The translations under genes and the position numbers were made by a program. A stretch of DNA of 47,670 nt from UBA3910 sp964626065 (GTDB lineage Bacteria > Bacillota > Limnochordia > Darwinibacteriales > Darwinibacteriaceae), in NCBI GenBank assembly GCA_964626065.1, contig CAZVDE010000012.1:1-47670 (forward strand), read 5' to 3'. Positions 22,474-30,448 of the stretch are shown one piece after another. The notes under the pieces were generated by a model. The model searched no databases and was not told the origin of the DNA. It saw nothing but the letters and a program-made list of their open reading frames with translations. How positions within the stretch are numbered: the first letter of the stretch is position 1; each line of letters starts with the position of its first letter.

Positions 22474-23153
22474 CGATCTCTTCTTTGGCCGCGCAAAACT
22501 AAAAGCCGAATCAGCTGTGTTGCGGCCACCGCCGCGGCGGCCACGTAAGTTAGGGCGGCAGCGTTCAGTACCGATTTTACCTTCGGCACTTCCGCCCTGT
22601 TTAAATAGGCGCCGTCCGTTAAAAAGGCCATAGCCCGGCGAGAAGCATTGAATTCAACCGGCAGGGTGATCACCTGAAAGGCCAAGGCGGCAATGAAAAA
22701 CCAAATGCCCACAAGCATCAGGGTGTCCCAGGTAAAAATAAAACCAATCAGGAATAGGGGAAACGCCATCTGCGATCCTAAACTGGCCACAGGGAACAGA
22801 TTGGTCCGCAGGCCCAGGGGAAAATATTCCCGAGCATGCTGGACTGCATGGCCAACCTCGTGGGCCGCCACGCCTAGGGCCGCCACACTACTCCCGCTGT
22901 AAACTTCGTTGGACAGGCGCACCGCCCGCTCCCTAGGATCGTAATGGTCCCCCAGCCTTGCCCCGGTTGTCTCCACGACCACATTGTGCAGCCCGTTATC
23001 ATCCAAAATCCGGCGGGCTACCTGGGCTCCGGTAAGGCCCGCATAGGCCCGCTCCCTAAGATACCGGTTGAAAGTGGACTTGACCTTTAACTGAGCATAA
23101 AAGGCTAAAAGAAGGGCGGGAAACACAATAATATAGGTGGAATCAATAAACAT
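22470..23153 (-). CDS. yugP: Zinc metallopeptidase, YugP family
   Basis: A 227-residue membrane protein with an N-terminal membrane helix (residues ~5-20), the zinc motif HEVGHAVQH near residue 97 and two or three later hydrophobic segments. Family members are membrane-bound HExxH peptidases of unknown substrate, common between fmt and rsmB in Clostridia. ATG follows AGGAGGAG. Confidence 0.9.
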   Translation of the reverse strand: MFIDSTYIIVFPALLLAFYAQLKVKSTFNRYLRERAYAGLTGAQVARRILDDNGLHNVVVETTGARLGDHYDPRERAVRLSNEVYSGSSVAALGVAAHEVGHAVQHAREYFPLGLRTNLFPVASLGSQMAFPLFLIGFIFTWDTLMLVGIWFFIAALAFQVITLPVEFNASRRAMAFLTDGAYLNRAEVPKVKSVLNAAALTYVAAAAVAATQLIRLLVLRGQRRDR

Positions 23154-23179
23154 CCTATCTCCTCCTATCTTTTGAATTT

Positions 23180-24100
23180 TTAGGTTAGGCGGCCACCTAC
23201 CGCCAGGCGGAAGCCATTGGCGAAATCCAAGCCCGAAACGGGTTTTGCATTAGGCCTCTGCAGCTCCATGAGCAGTATGGAACCGTGTCCGCAACCCACT
23301 AATAATCCTTCGTCATCTATCGCCAAAATCCGTCCGGGCACGTCCATCTCCGGCCGCATTTTTGCCCGCCAAATTTTGCAGTTTTCCCCTTTGATTACAG
23401 TATGGGCGCCGGGCCAGGGATTCATACCCCGCACCAGGCGTTCCAGCTCCGCGGCGGGCCTGTTGAAATCGAGAAAGGCATCTTCCCGAATGAGTTTAGG
23501 GGCGAAAGTGGCCCGGGCGTGAAGCTGCGCAATGCGCGGGGCAGTACCGGCCCGGACTTGGCGCAGTGTCTCTTGCAGGAGTTCCGCACCCAACAGCATC
23601 AGCCGATCGTGCAGCGCGCCCGCCGTATCATCGGGGCGGATCGGTTCTTTGGCTTGCAGGATAATATCCCCCGCATCAAGCTCGCTGGCCATGTACATAG
23701 TGGTCACGCCGGTGAAAGCCTCACCCGACGTTATGGCGGCATTGATCGGCGCCGCACCCCGAAACTTGGGCAAGAGCGAGGCATGGACGTTAATGCAGCC
23801 CAATTTGGGTGCCTTAAGCAGGCGCGGGGGGATAATTTGGCCGAAGGCCACCACCACAAACAAATCGGCCCCCAATTCCTCCAGCTGCTCGACCGCCTCC
23901 GTACTTCTAATCAGGGGCGGCTGTAAGACGGGCAGCCCCCGCTTAACCGCCCAGGTTTTTACAGGCGAATAAGAATATCTCTGGCCCCTGCCCCGCCGCC
24001 GATCGGGCTGAGTGACAACGGCCGCCACCTCATACTCGGCCGCAACTGCCTTGAGGCTCGGTACGGCAAATTCGGGCGTACCCATAAAAACTATGCGCAT
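23180..24100 (-). CDS. fmt: Methionyl-tRNA formyltransferase
   Basis: A 306-residue enzyme that formylates initiator Met-tRNA using 10-formyl-tetrahydrofolate. The start MRIVFMGTPEFAVPSL, the folate/catalytic HASLLPKFRGAAPINAAI, and SELDAGDI are typical. It starts directly after the def stop (TAA then ATG), so the deformylase and formylase are co-translated. Confidence 0.97.
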   Translation of the reverse strand: MRIVFMGTPEFAVPSLKAVAAEYEVAAVVTQPDRRRGRGQRYSYSPVKTWAVKRGLPVLQPPLIRSTEAVEQLEELGADLFVVVAFGQIIPPRLLKAPKLGCINVHASLLPKFRGAAPINAAITSGEAFTGVTTMYMASELDAGDIILQAKEPIRPDDTAGALHDRLMLLGAELLQETLRQVRAGTAPRIAQLHARATFAPKLIREDAFLDFNRPAAELERLVRGMNPWPGAHTVIKGENCKIWRAKMRPEMDVPGRILAIDDEGLLVGCGHGSILLMELQRPNAKPVSGLDFANGFRLAVGGRLT

Positions 24101-24577
24101 TTATTCACCAACCTCCAAGCCCACTTCGGCCTCCACTTCCCCAAGCATGCGATCAAGGATTAAGATGCCATCCAAATGGTCAATCTCGTGCTGCAGGGCG
24201 CGGGCCAAAAGCTCGTCCGCTTCAATGCGCACCGGCCTGCCCTTTTCATTCAACCCTTCCACAGTAACCTGTTGGAAACGTTTCACATACACCCACCGTT
24301 CGGGGACGCTTAAGCAGCCTTCCACGTCTATTTCCTGGCCTTCCCCCGCTTTGATTTCCGGATTCACCAGCACCAAAGGGCCCTCACCCACATCGATTAC
24401 AATAATGCGCAGGCCCTCACCCACCTGGGGAGCGGCCAAGCCGACGCCGTCCGCTTCATACATTGTATCCAACATGTCGTTGATTAGTTTCACCGTTCTT
24501 TTTGTAATTCTGGGTATCTCCTGCGCCCTTGTTTCTAATACGGGGTCACCAACCGTGACGATGTCTAAGACAGCCAT
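24101..24577 (-). CDS. def: Peptide deformylase
   Basis: A 158-residue metalloprotease removing the N-terminal formyl group. Motif 1 GVGLAAPQVG (44-53), motif 2 EGCLSVP with metal ligand Cys88, and motif 3 HEIDH (130-134) are intact. ATG at 24577 follows GAGGTG; a GTG three codons earlier is less likely. In related genomes priA lies directly upstream; here an insertion sequence separates them. Confidence 0.96.
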   Translation of the reverse strand: MAVLDIVTVGDPVLETRAQEIPRITKRTVKLINDMLDTMYEADGVGLAAPQVGEGLRIIVIDVGEGPLVLVNPEIKAGEGQEIDVEGCLSVPERWVYVKRFQQVTVEGLNEKGRPVRIEADELLARALQHEIDHLDGILILDRMLGEVEAEVGLEVGE

Positions 24578-24606
24578 AACCGCCACCTCAATTCATCTAT
24601 TATTAT

Positions 24607-24612
24607 AGTATA
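24607..24612 (-). promoter_or_regulatory. Possible extended -10 promoter for def-fmt-rsmB
   Basis: On the minus strand TGTTATACT gives an extended -10 (TG, one base, TATACT), with a perfect TATAAT five bases later. No good -35 is present. It is within the duplicated segment, so it was present before the insertion and could now be the only promoter for def and the genes after it. Confidence 0.35.
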
Positions 24613-24618
24613 ACATAT

Positions 24619-24990
24619 TTAGAGCAGAAACAACGGATCAATATCTATTGCAACCCTTACCTCGTCTGAAACGGCCGGCAGATCCCGCAGAAGATCGCTC
24701 AGCGGCTCCTCGCTCTTTAAAATGAGCTGCCAGCGGTGGCGCCCCTTAATTTTGCTGATGGGGGCGGGCGCGGGGCCCAAAATGGCACTGCGGCTGAAAC
24801 CGCGGCCCAGCAGATAACGCTCAATTGCTTGGGCCGCCTCCTTTGTCTCCGCCTCAGGCCCGCTGCATAAGACCCTGGCCAAGTTAAAGAAGGGCGGATA
24901 GGAAAGGGCCCGGCGAAAGCTGATCTCCTGCCTGTAAAAACTCAAATAATCGTGGCGCCGCGCACACTGCACCGAAAAGTGATCGGGCTC
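24619..24990 (-). pseudogene. 3' fragment of priA left by the IS duplication
   Basis: The frame reads DHFSVQCARRHDYLSFYRQ through DIDPLFLL, identical to the end of intact priA. It has no own start region; the upstream side joins the insertion sequence. Any product from the internal GTG (24972, 117 residues) would be a meaningless C-terminal piece. Confidence 0.92.
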
Positions 24991-24993
24991 CGT

Positions 24994-25005
24994 ACTTTTA
25001 CAGTT
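24994..25005 (+). repeat. Left terminal inverted repeat of the IS
   Basis: ACTTTTACAGTT, matched in inverse orientation at 26998-27009. Beyond it toward the target are CGT on the left and, read inward, CTCG on the right, which may complete an imperfect 15-16 bp repeat. Confidence 0.85.
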
Positions 25006-25088
25006 GACTAAGAAAACTAGACACTAAATTTGCCGATGAAGACGCTGTTTGGGCGGTTTTTTTATGTCAAATTATATACATTTTAGTG

Positions 25089-25117
25089 TTGTGCATTGTT
25101 ATGAATTGTGGTATACT
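25089..25117 (+). promoter_or_regulatory. Transposase promoter
   Basis: TTGTGC, 17-bp spacer, TATACT, 29 bp upstream of the transposase start codon. Confidence 0.65.
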
Positions 25118-25145
25118 AAAAGTAGTGAAAAGGGAGGTGCCGTGC

Positions 25146-26918
25146 ATGTTTCTTAAGGTTACTAAGCAAAAGAACGGACGTGTTAATCTTTCACTTGTAC
25201 ACGGTTTCAGAGATCCCAAAACAAAAAAGGTGAAACAAAGGGTTGTTGAAAATTTTGGTTACGTAGATGAATACGAACATCTTTACGATGACCCTATCGC
25301 CCACTTCAGAGAGGTGGCGCGATTACGAACACTAGAAATGGCAGAAGACGGTAAGGAAATCCCGTTGGGATCCGTTTATGCTGATGAACTTTTGGAGAAA
25401 AACGAAGATGCGATGAAGCTTTTAGGCCACCTGCCCATCAGCTCCATTTACCACCAGCTTAAGGTGAATCAGTTTCTCATCAACCGCCAACGCAGTCGGG
25501 CCATGGACTACTCTTTGAATGATGTAATGCAACTTCTCATTTATACCCGCATCCTATCCCCCGGCTCCAAGCGTCACAGTTTTGCCCAAAAGGATAAATT
25601 GGCCGGCTCCTACAATTGCGACCATTACGATGTTTACCGGGCTTTGGACTACTTTGATGAATTCAGGGAGGATCTTCTGGTGCATCTGCACGAGCAGGTT
25701 CGCATCCACTATGAACGCCAAGCAAATGTGGTTTTTTACGATGTAACCAACTTTTACTTTGAGATAGACCAAGAGGATGCATTTCGGCGCAAAGGTATGT
25801 GCAAGCGTAATACTCGTAAGCCTTTGGTTCAAATGGGATTACTGCTCGATGAGGACGCTATTCCGATTACCTACCGCCTATTTGAAGGCAATACACACGA
25901 TAGCCAGACATTGATGCCTATTCTTCAAGAAACGAGACAATCTTATGGTCTCGGAAGGATCATTACGGTGGCTGACAAAGGGCTTAATAGCGGGGACAAC
26001 GTGGCCTTTCTGATGGCAAAAGGAGATGGATTCATTTTCTCACAAAAAATAAGGGGCGCTGACAAGGAACTGCAGAACTATGTCTTCGATGAAACCGGCT
26101 ATAAAGATGTCAAAGGGGTAGTCAAGCAGGTTGATGCATGGATGGAGAAAGATGACAACGCCAATACCCCGGCATTCTTCATGAAGTCACGGCCGTACCC
26201 CCAGAAGTTTTGGGTGACACATGATGATGATAGAAAACGCCAAATCCCACTCGATATCAGGCAAATTGTCTGTTACAACGAGCTTTACGCCCGACGTCAA
26301 AAACATAAAAGGGCGGCAGTTTTGGAAAAGTCCCAAAAAATCGTCGATAATCCCAGGGGTTACAATAAAAATGAGGCCAAGGGAGCCTTGCGTTACGTCA
26401 AAGACATTACTTACGATCCGGATACCGGCGAATGCTTGAATGCAAAAAAGAAACCGTACCTGAATGTGGAAAAGATCGCTGAAGACGAAAAGTACGACGG
26501 TTACTATGTTATCATTACCAGCGAGAGCAACATGTCCCCCTTGGAAGTGGTGAAGGCCTACCATGGACTTTGGGAAATAGAGCATAGCTTTAGGATCACC
26601 AAAACGGACCTTCGGACCCGTCCGGTTGAAGTATCCTTAAAGCACCGCATAAGCGCGCATTTTCTCACTTGCTTTATTGCTTTACTGATTTTGAGATTGT
26701 TATGCAAACTCTTAGGCGAAGATCACGCTCCTGAGCAAATCATTAAATCGCTCAAGAAATATCAAGCATGCCACATCAACGATAACGTTTACCGTGTGGC
26801 TTATTACGATCAAATCATCGAGGATCTTGGGGGTGCCCTTAACCTCACCTTAAACCGCAGATTCCTGACTGTAGGTGGCCTTAGGCAACTCATCGGGGAC
26901 TCAAAAAAAGAATTGTAG
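25146..26918 (+). CDS. IS1634 family transposase (DDE)
   Basis: A 590-residue transposase starting MFLKVTKQKNGR, with ATG after AGGGAGGTG. The catalytic triad is Asp199 in VVFYDVTNFYFE, Asp277 in TVADKG, and Glu479 in the signature Y472..L475...E479......K486, the YREK box with Leu for Arg. The following TDLRTRPV and the hydrophobic HFLTCFIALLILRLL are typical of the IS1634/IS4 superfamily. The frame is intact. Codon use is more AT-rich than in neighbouring genes, fitting recent acquisition. Confidence 0.95.
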   Translation: MFLKVTKQKNGRVNLSLVHGFRDPKTKKVKQRVVENFGYVDEYEHLYDDPIAHFREVARLRTLEMAEDGKEIPLGSVYADELLEKNEDAMKLLGHLPISSIYHQLKVNQFLINRQRSRAMDYSLNDVMQLLIYTRILSPGSKRHSFAQKDKLAGSYNCDHYDVYRALDYFDEFREDLLVHLHEQVRIHYERQANVVFYDVTNFYFEIDQEDAFRRKGMCKRNTRKPLVQMGLLLDEDAIPITYRLFEGNTHDSQTLMPILQETRQSYGLGRIITVADKGLNSGDNVAFLMAKGDGFIFSQKIRGADKELQNYVFDETGYKDVKGVVKQVDAWMEKDDNANTPAFFMKSRPYPQKFWVTHDDDRKRQIPLDIRQIVCYNELYARRQKHKRAAVLEKSQKIVDNPRGYNKNEAKGALRYVKDITYDPDTGECLNAKKKPYLNVEKIAEDEKYDGYYVIITSESNMSPLEVVKAYHGLWEIEHSFRITKTDLRTRPVEVSLKHRISAHFLTCFIALLILRLLCKLLGEDHAPEQIIKSLKKYQACHINDNVYRVAYYDQIIEDLGGALNLTLNRRFLTVGGLRQLIGDSKKEL

Positions 26919-26944
26919 AATACACAACACATTTAGGAAATAAG

Positions 26945-26989
26945 AAAACCTCTGTAACTCCCAAGCCAAGGGCGTCCCAGAGGTTTTTT
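26945..26989 (+). terminator. Terminator at the right end of the IS
   Basis: AAAACCTCTG/CAGAGGTTTT, 10-bp stem with a 23-nt loop, then TTc on the plus strand. Its mirror image also carries T bases on the minus strand, so it could stop priA transcripts entering the IS. Confidence 0.75.
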
Positions 26990-26997
26990 CTTGTTTT

Positions 26998-27009
26998 AAC
27001 TGTAAAAGT
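26998..27009 (-). repeat. Right terminal inverted repeat of the IS
   Basis: AACTGTAAAAGT, exact inverse of the left repeat. Confidence 0.85.
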
Positions 27010-27013
27010 CGAG

Positions 27014-27402
27014 ATTATAGTATAACATATTTAGAGCAGAAACAACGGATCAATATCTATTGCAACCCTTACCTCGTCTGAAACGGCCGGCAGATCCCGC
27101 AGAAGATCGCTCAGCGGCTCCTCGCTCTTTAAAATGAGCTGCCAGCGGTGGCGCCCCTTAATTTTGCTGATGGGGGCGGGCGCGGGGCCCAAAATGGCAC
27201 TGCGGCTGAAACCGCGGCCCAGCAGATAACGCTCAATTGCTTGGGCCGCCTCCTTTGTCTCCGCCTCAGGCCCGCTGCATAAGACCCTGGCCAAGTTAAA
27301 GAAGGGCGGATAGGAAAGGGCCCGGCGAAAGCTGATCTCCTGCCTGTAAAAACTCAAATAATCGTGGCGCCGCGCACACTGCACCGAAAAGTGATCGGGC
27401 TC
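27014..27402 (-). repeat. Right copy of 389-bp perfect direct repeat (target-site duplication)
   Basis: Identical to 24602-24990. This copy is continuous with the rest of priA, so it carries the functional end of the gene. Confidence 0.93.
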
Positions 27403-29229
27403 ATAAGCCTGAATGATCACCTGCCCCGGCCGATCGCCCCTGCCGCTGCGGCCCGCAACCTGGGTTAAAAGTTGGAAGGTGCGCTCGGAAGCCCTGAGAT
27501 CAGGGAAGTTCAAACCCAAATCGGCGCTGAGCACGCCCACTAACGTCACGTTGGGAAAATCAAGGCCTTTAGCCACCATTTGCGTGCCAATGAGAACCTG
27601 GGCCCGGCCCGAGGCGAATTCCTGTAAAATACGCTGATGGGCCCCCTTGCGGCGAGTGGTATCGCTGTCTAAACGCACCGCAGCCAAAGCGGGAAATTCA
27701 GCGGCCAAAACTGCCTGTACCTGCTCAGTGCCTACCCCAAACTGCCTTAAGTAGCGCGAAGCGCACCGCGGGCAGCCCGCGGGCAGCGGTTCTTTATGCA
27801 GGCAATAATGGCAGTGCAGGCGGCCGTCGCTTTTATGCAGCGTTAAGGAAACATGGCAGTTGGGGCACTGCATCACATGCCCGCATTCCCGGCATAAAAC
27901 AAAATTGGAATAGCCCCGCCGGTTTAAAAGGATAATGGCCTGCCCGGCGGTACCCTCCAAGGCGGCCAACTCTTGGCGCAGGGCGCGGCTGAACATGGAG
28001 CGGTTGCCCGCCTCAAATTCGCGGCGCATATCAACAACTTCAACCTGCGGCAGGGGCCGTTCTTCCACCCGTTTGGTCAGCCGCACCAATTCGTAGCCGC
28101 CCTGCAGCGCCAGGTGGTAGCTCTCCAGCGAGGGGGTGGCGCTGCCTAAAATAACCAAGCCCCCCTCCAGCTCACAGCGTTTGATGGCCACATCCCGCGT
28201 TTGATAGCGAATAGACCCCTCTTCCTGCTTGTAGGTACCTTCATGCTCCTCGTCCACAACGATCAGCCCTAAATTGGGCACGGGGGCAAAAACCGCTGAG
28301 CGGGCGCCAATTACAACCGAGGCCTCGCCTCGGTGGATCTTCCACCATTGATCAAAACGCTCGCCCAAGGATAGGGCACTGTGCAGCACTGATATGCTGC
28401 GGCCGAACCGGGCGCCAAACCGGCTTAGCATCTGCGGGGTCAAGGCAATTTCGGGCACTAAAACCAGGGCCTGCCGGCCTTGGGCAATCACTTCGGCGAT
28501 GATCTGCAGATAGATCTCTGTTTTGCCGCTGCCCGTGACTCCATGAATCAAGACAGGCCGCCTTGGGCCCGCCAGTTCCCGGCGGATGCAGCGCAGAGCC
28601 TGATCTTGCTCGTCCGTCAAAATCAAGGGGGGATCGCTCACGGGCTCCCAGTGCACCTCACGTTCGAGGGCGGCTGCCTGAATTTCAATCACCCCCTGCT
28701 CAGCCAAGGAATCCAGGCTGCCGTAACCGGCTCGGGCCAGCTTAACCAATTCCGCGGCCAAGATCCGCGGGCGCAAACGCAGAATATCCAGAATACGCCT
28801 TTGGGCAGTGGCATTGGCCCTCAGCTTTGCTTCGGGCCGCCGCAGAACAACCATCTGCTGCCGCTTGACCCCTACCCGTTCTTGGCCGTAGCGGTAGCCG
28901 GGGGGCAGCATCAACTGCAGCGCTTCGGAAAGAAGGCCCACATAGCGGCCGCGCAGCCAATGGGCCAGTTCCATTTGGGCAGGGGAAATGAGCGGTTCTT
29001 CATCCAAGAGGCGTTCAATATCGCGCAGCCTGTCCGCACCAATCTCCAGTTTTTCGCTCAGTTCCACCACATAGCCTTCCACCCGGCGCGGCCCAAAGGG
29101 CACGAGCACGCGGTGGCCAATTTTGAGTTTAGCTTTAAGTTTAGCGGGAATTCGGTACTGAAAAACCCGATCAACCGCCTCCGCCCTCACAGCAACAATT
29201 ACACCGGCATAGAGTGCCTCCTCCGCCAT
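27031..29229 (-). CDS. priA: Primosomal protein N', replication restart helicase
   Basis: A 732-residue helicase, full length. It has an N-terminal 3'-DNA-binding domain, Walker A GVTGSGKTE, motif II VVDEEHEGTYKQ, motif III LGSATPS, and the zinc region with CRECGHVMQCPNC and CHYC..CPRC. The C-terminal helicase part has IGTQMVAKGLDFPNVTLV and GRSGRG. The ATG at 29229 has a G-rich ribosome site; eight extra upstream codons are unlikely. Only the right repeat copy makes the gene complete. A terminator stands immediately before its ribosome site. Confidence 0.96.
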   Translation of the reverse strand: MAEEALYAGVIVAVRAEAVDRVFQYRIPAKLKAKLKIGHRVLVPFGPRRVEGYVVELSEKLEIGADRLRDIERLLDEEPLISPAQMELAHWLRGRYVGLLSEALQLMLPPGYRYGQERVGVKRQQMVVLRRPEAKLRANATAQRRILDILRLRPRILAAELVKLARAGYGSLDSLAEQGVIEIQAAALEREVHWEPVSDPPLILTDEQDQALRCIRRELAGPRRPVLIHGVTGSGKTEIYLQIIAEVIAQGRQALVLVPEIALTPQMLSRFGARFGRSISVLHSALSLGERFDQWWKIHRGEASVVIGARSAVFAPVPNLGLIVVDEEHEGTYKQEEGSIRYQTRDVAIKRCELEGGLVILGSATPSLESYHLALQGGYELVRLTKRVEERPLPQVEVVDMRREFEAGNRSMFSRALRQELAALEGTAGQAIILLNRRGYSNFVLCRECGHVMQCPNCHVSLTLHKSDGRLHCHYCLHKEPLPAGCPRCASRYLRQFGVGTEQVQAVLAAEFPALAAVRLDSDTTRRKGAHQRILQEFASGRAQVLIGTQMVAKGLDFPNVTLVGVLSADLGLNFPDLRASERTFQLLTQVAGRSGRGDRPGQVIIQAYEPDHFSVQCARRHDYLSFYRQEISFRRALSYPPFFNLARVLCSGPEAETKEAAQAIERYLLGRGFSRSAILGPAPAPISKIKGRHRWQLILKSEEPLSDLLRDLPAVSDEVRVAIDIDPLFLL

Positions 29230-29243
29230 GTGCACACCCCCCC

Positions 29244-29274
29244 AAAAAAACAACCTGTGGCAACAACCACAGGT
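29244..29274 (-). terminator. Terminator/attenuator directly before priA
   Basis: On the minus strand ACCTGTGG/CCACAGGT (8 bp perfect, 6-nt loop) is followed by TG and seven T. The priA ribosome site begins right after the T run, so priA depends on read-through from rpoZ or on regulation here. Confidence 0.8.
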
Positions 29275-29306
29275 CCGGCTGATAGCCCGGCTAACAGCCC
29301 TATCTA

Positions 29307-29489
29307 TTATTGCCCGTCTTTGCCCTGTTTCCAGCGGATCTTACCCGCTCCCAATTCTTCCATGGCAATTGTCACCGGCTTGGTAGCACCCGCCTCAATT
29401 ACGGGCTCATAACCATCGATTAGCTGCCGAGCCCTTAACGATACGGCCATAATCGCGGTGTAGCGGTTAGCCGTTTTTCCCTTTTTCAA
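29307..29489 (-). CDS. rpoZ: DNA-directed RNA polymerase omega subunit
   Basis: A 60-residue omega subunit, with NRYTAIMAVSLRARQLIDG at the start of the fold and KPVTIAMEELGAGKI at the end. It starts with TTG, overlapping the gmk stop as TTGA, with GGGAGGG upstream. gmk-rpoZ pairing is general in Bacillota. Confidence 0.93.
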   Translation of the reverse strand: MKKGKTANRYTAIMAVSLRARQLIDGYEPVIEAGATKPVTIAMEELGAGKIRWKQGKDGQ

Positions 29490-30130
29490 TCGGAGAACCC
29501 TCCCTTCCAGGCATTCTGCAGTTCTTCAAAATTGAGGCGGCCCACTCTGGACCACTCGCTTAAAATGATCTGCCGCAGCTGTTCCGCTGCCCTGCCCAAA
29601 TCGTCATTGACCACGAAATAATCGTAGTCCGTAATATGTTTGATCTCTTCCAGTGATTTAGCCAGGCGCCGTTTGATCACTTCCTCCGAATCACTGCCCC
29701 TGTGCCTGAGGCGGCGGCTCAACTCTTCCCGGGTGGGCGGCAGCAGAAAGACAAATATTGCCTCGGGCATTTTTTTCCTGATCTGCGCGGCCCCCTGAAT
29801 ATCGATATCCATAATGACTGCATTACCGTGTTCAATCTGCTCGTGCACGAAACTTTTAGGTGTACCGTAGCGGTAACCGACAAAAGTCGCCCATTCTAAA
29901 AGTTCATCTTTTTCTATCAAGCGATCAAATTCTTCTTCACTGCGGAAAAAATAATTCACCGCGTCCACCTCTCCCGCCCTGGGCGGCCGGGTGGTAACGC
30001 TGATAGAATATTTTAAATTGGGGATAGTGGGAAAAACGGCGTTCATGACAGAGTTTTTCCCTGCCCCGCTGGGCCCGGACAAAACTATGAGAAAGCCATT
30101 TTTCTGCAAGCCACTATCCCGCGTACTCAT
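29486..30130 (-). CDS. gmk: Guanylate kinase
   Basis: A 214-residue kinase converting GMP to GDP. P-loop SGPSGAGKNSV (18-28), GMP-binding TTRPPRAGEVDAVNYFF, and MDIDIQGAAQIRK are present. After the P-loop lysine the residues are Asn-Ser, where Gly/Ser-Thr is more usual. ATG at 30130 follows AAGGGA and is preferred to two ATG six codons earlier. Confidence 0.96.
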   Translation of the reverse strand: MSTRDSGLQKNGFLIVLSGPSGAGKNSVMNAVFPTIPNLKYSISVTTRPPRAGEVDAVNYFFRSEEEFDRLIEKDELLEWATFVGYRYGTPKSFVHEQIEHGNAVIMDIDIQGAAQIRKKMPEAIFVFLLPPTREELSRRLRHRGSDSEEVIKRRLAKSLEEIKHITDYDYFVVNDDLGRAAEQLRQIILSEWSRVGRLNFEELQNAWKGGFSD

Positions 30131-30163
30131 TAAAGATCCCTTCATCACTTTGGCAGACGCCCC

Positions 30164-30430
30164 CTATTTTTCAGTCAGCTCGAGATTATCTTTGTTGGAT
30201 AGGCGATGAGCCACAGTTTCGGGTTGCACTGCCGATAGAATAATATGGTCGCTATCGGCGATAATAACCGCCCTGGTGCGCCGGCCGTAGGTGGCATCGA
30301 TCAGCATGCTGCGATCCCTGGCCTCCTGCACCATCCTTTTAATGGGAGCGGACTCAGGGCTGACGATTGCCACGATGCGGTTAGCCGCAACTATGTTTCC
30401 AAATCCTATGTTGATTAACCTAATGCTCAT
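30164..30430 (-). CDS. remA: RemA/DUF370 DNA-binding regulator
   Basis: An 88-residue protein with MSIRLINIGFGNIV and KRMVQEARDRSMLIDATYGRRTRAVI, the RemA hallmark. In Bacillus RemA is a DNA-binding activator of matrix and osmoprotection genes, and remA sits between yicC/yloC and gmk as here. Confidence 0.95.
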   Translation of the reverse strand: MSIRLINIGFGNIVAANRIVAIVSPESAPIKRMVQEARDRSMLIDATYGRRTRAVIIADSDHIILSAVQPETVAHRLSNKDNLELTEK

Positions 30431-30448
30431 TCCATCAGCCCCCTAGTT

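Larger units (their letters stand above)
24602..24990 (-). repeat. Left copy of 389-bp perfect direct repeat (target-site duplication of the IS)
   Basis: These 389 bases equal 27014-27402, line by line. They contain the last ~124 codons of priA plus 17 bases after its stop. Adjacent bases differ on both outer sides (T versus G on the left, C versus A on the right), so the repeat ends exactly at the insertion sequence. This is the arrangement flank, duplication, IS, duplication, flank. Confidence 0.93.
24991..27013 (+). mobile_element. IS1634-type insertion sequence (2023 bp)
   Basis: One transposase gene lies between a 12-bp perfect terminal inverted repeat ACTTTTACAGTT (24994-25005 and, inverted, 26998-27009), with 3-4 extra bases at each tip. 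It is bounded exactly by the 389-bp direct repeats. It has its own promoter and an intrinsic terminator and is oriented against the host operon. The gene body looks intact, so recent insertion is likely; both repeat copies are still identical. Confidence 0.92.

Noticed and set aside
24619..24972. 117-residue open frame that looks like a separate gene
   Set aside because: It is identical to the C-terminus of PriA and lies in the left copy of the IS target duplication, so it is a fragment.
24602..27402. Direct repeats as a tandem duplication or assembly artefact unrelated to the IS
   Set aside because: Both repeats stop exactly at the IS ends next to its terminal inverted repeats, and long duplications are known for this IS type. 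Artefact cannot be fully excluded without reads.
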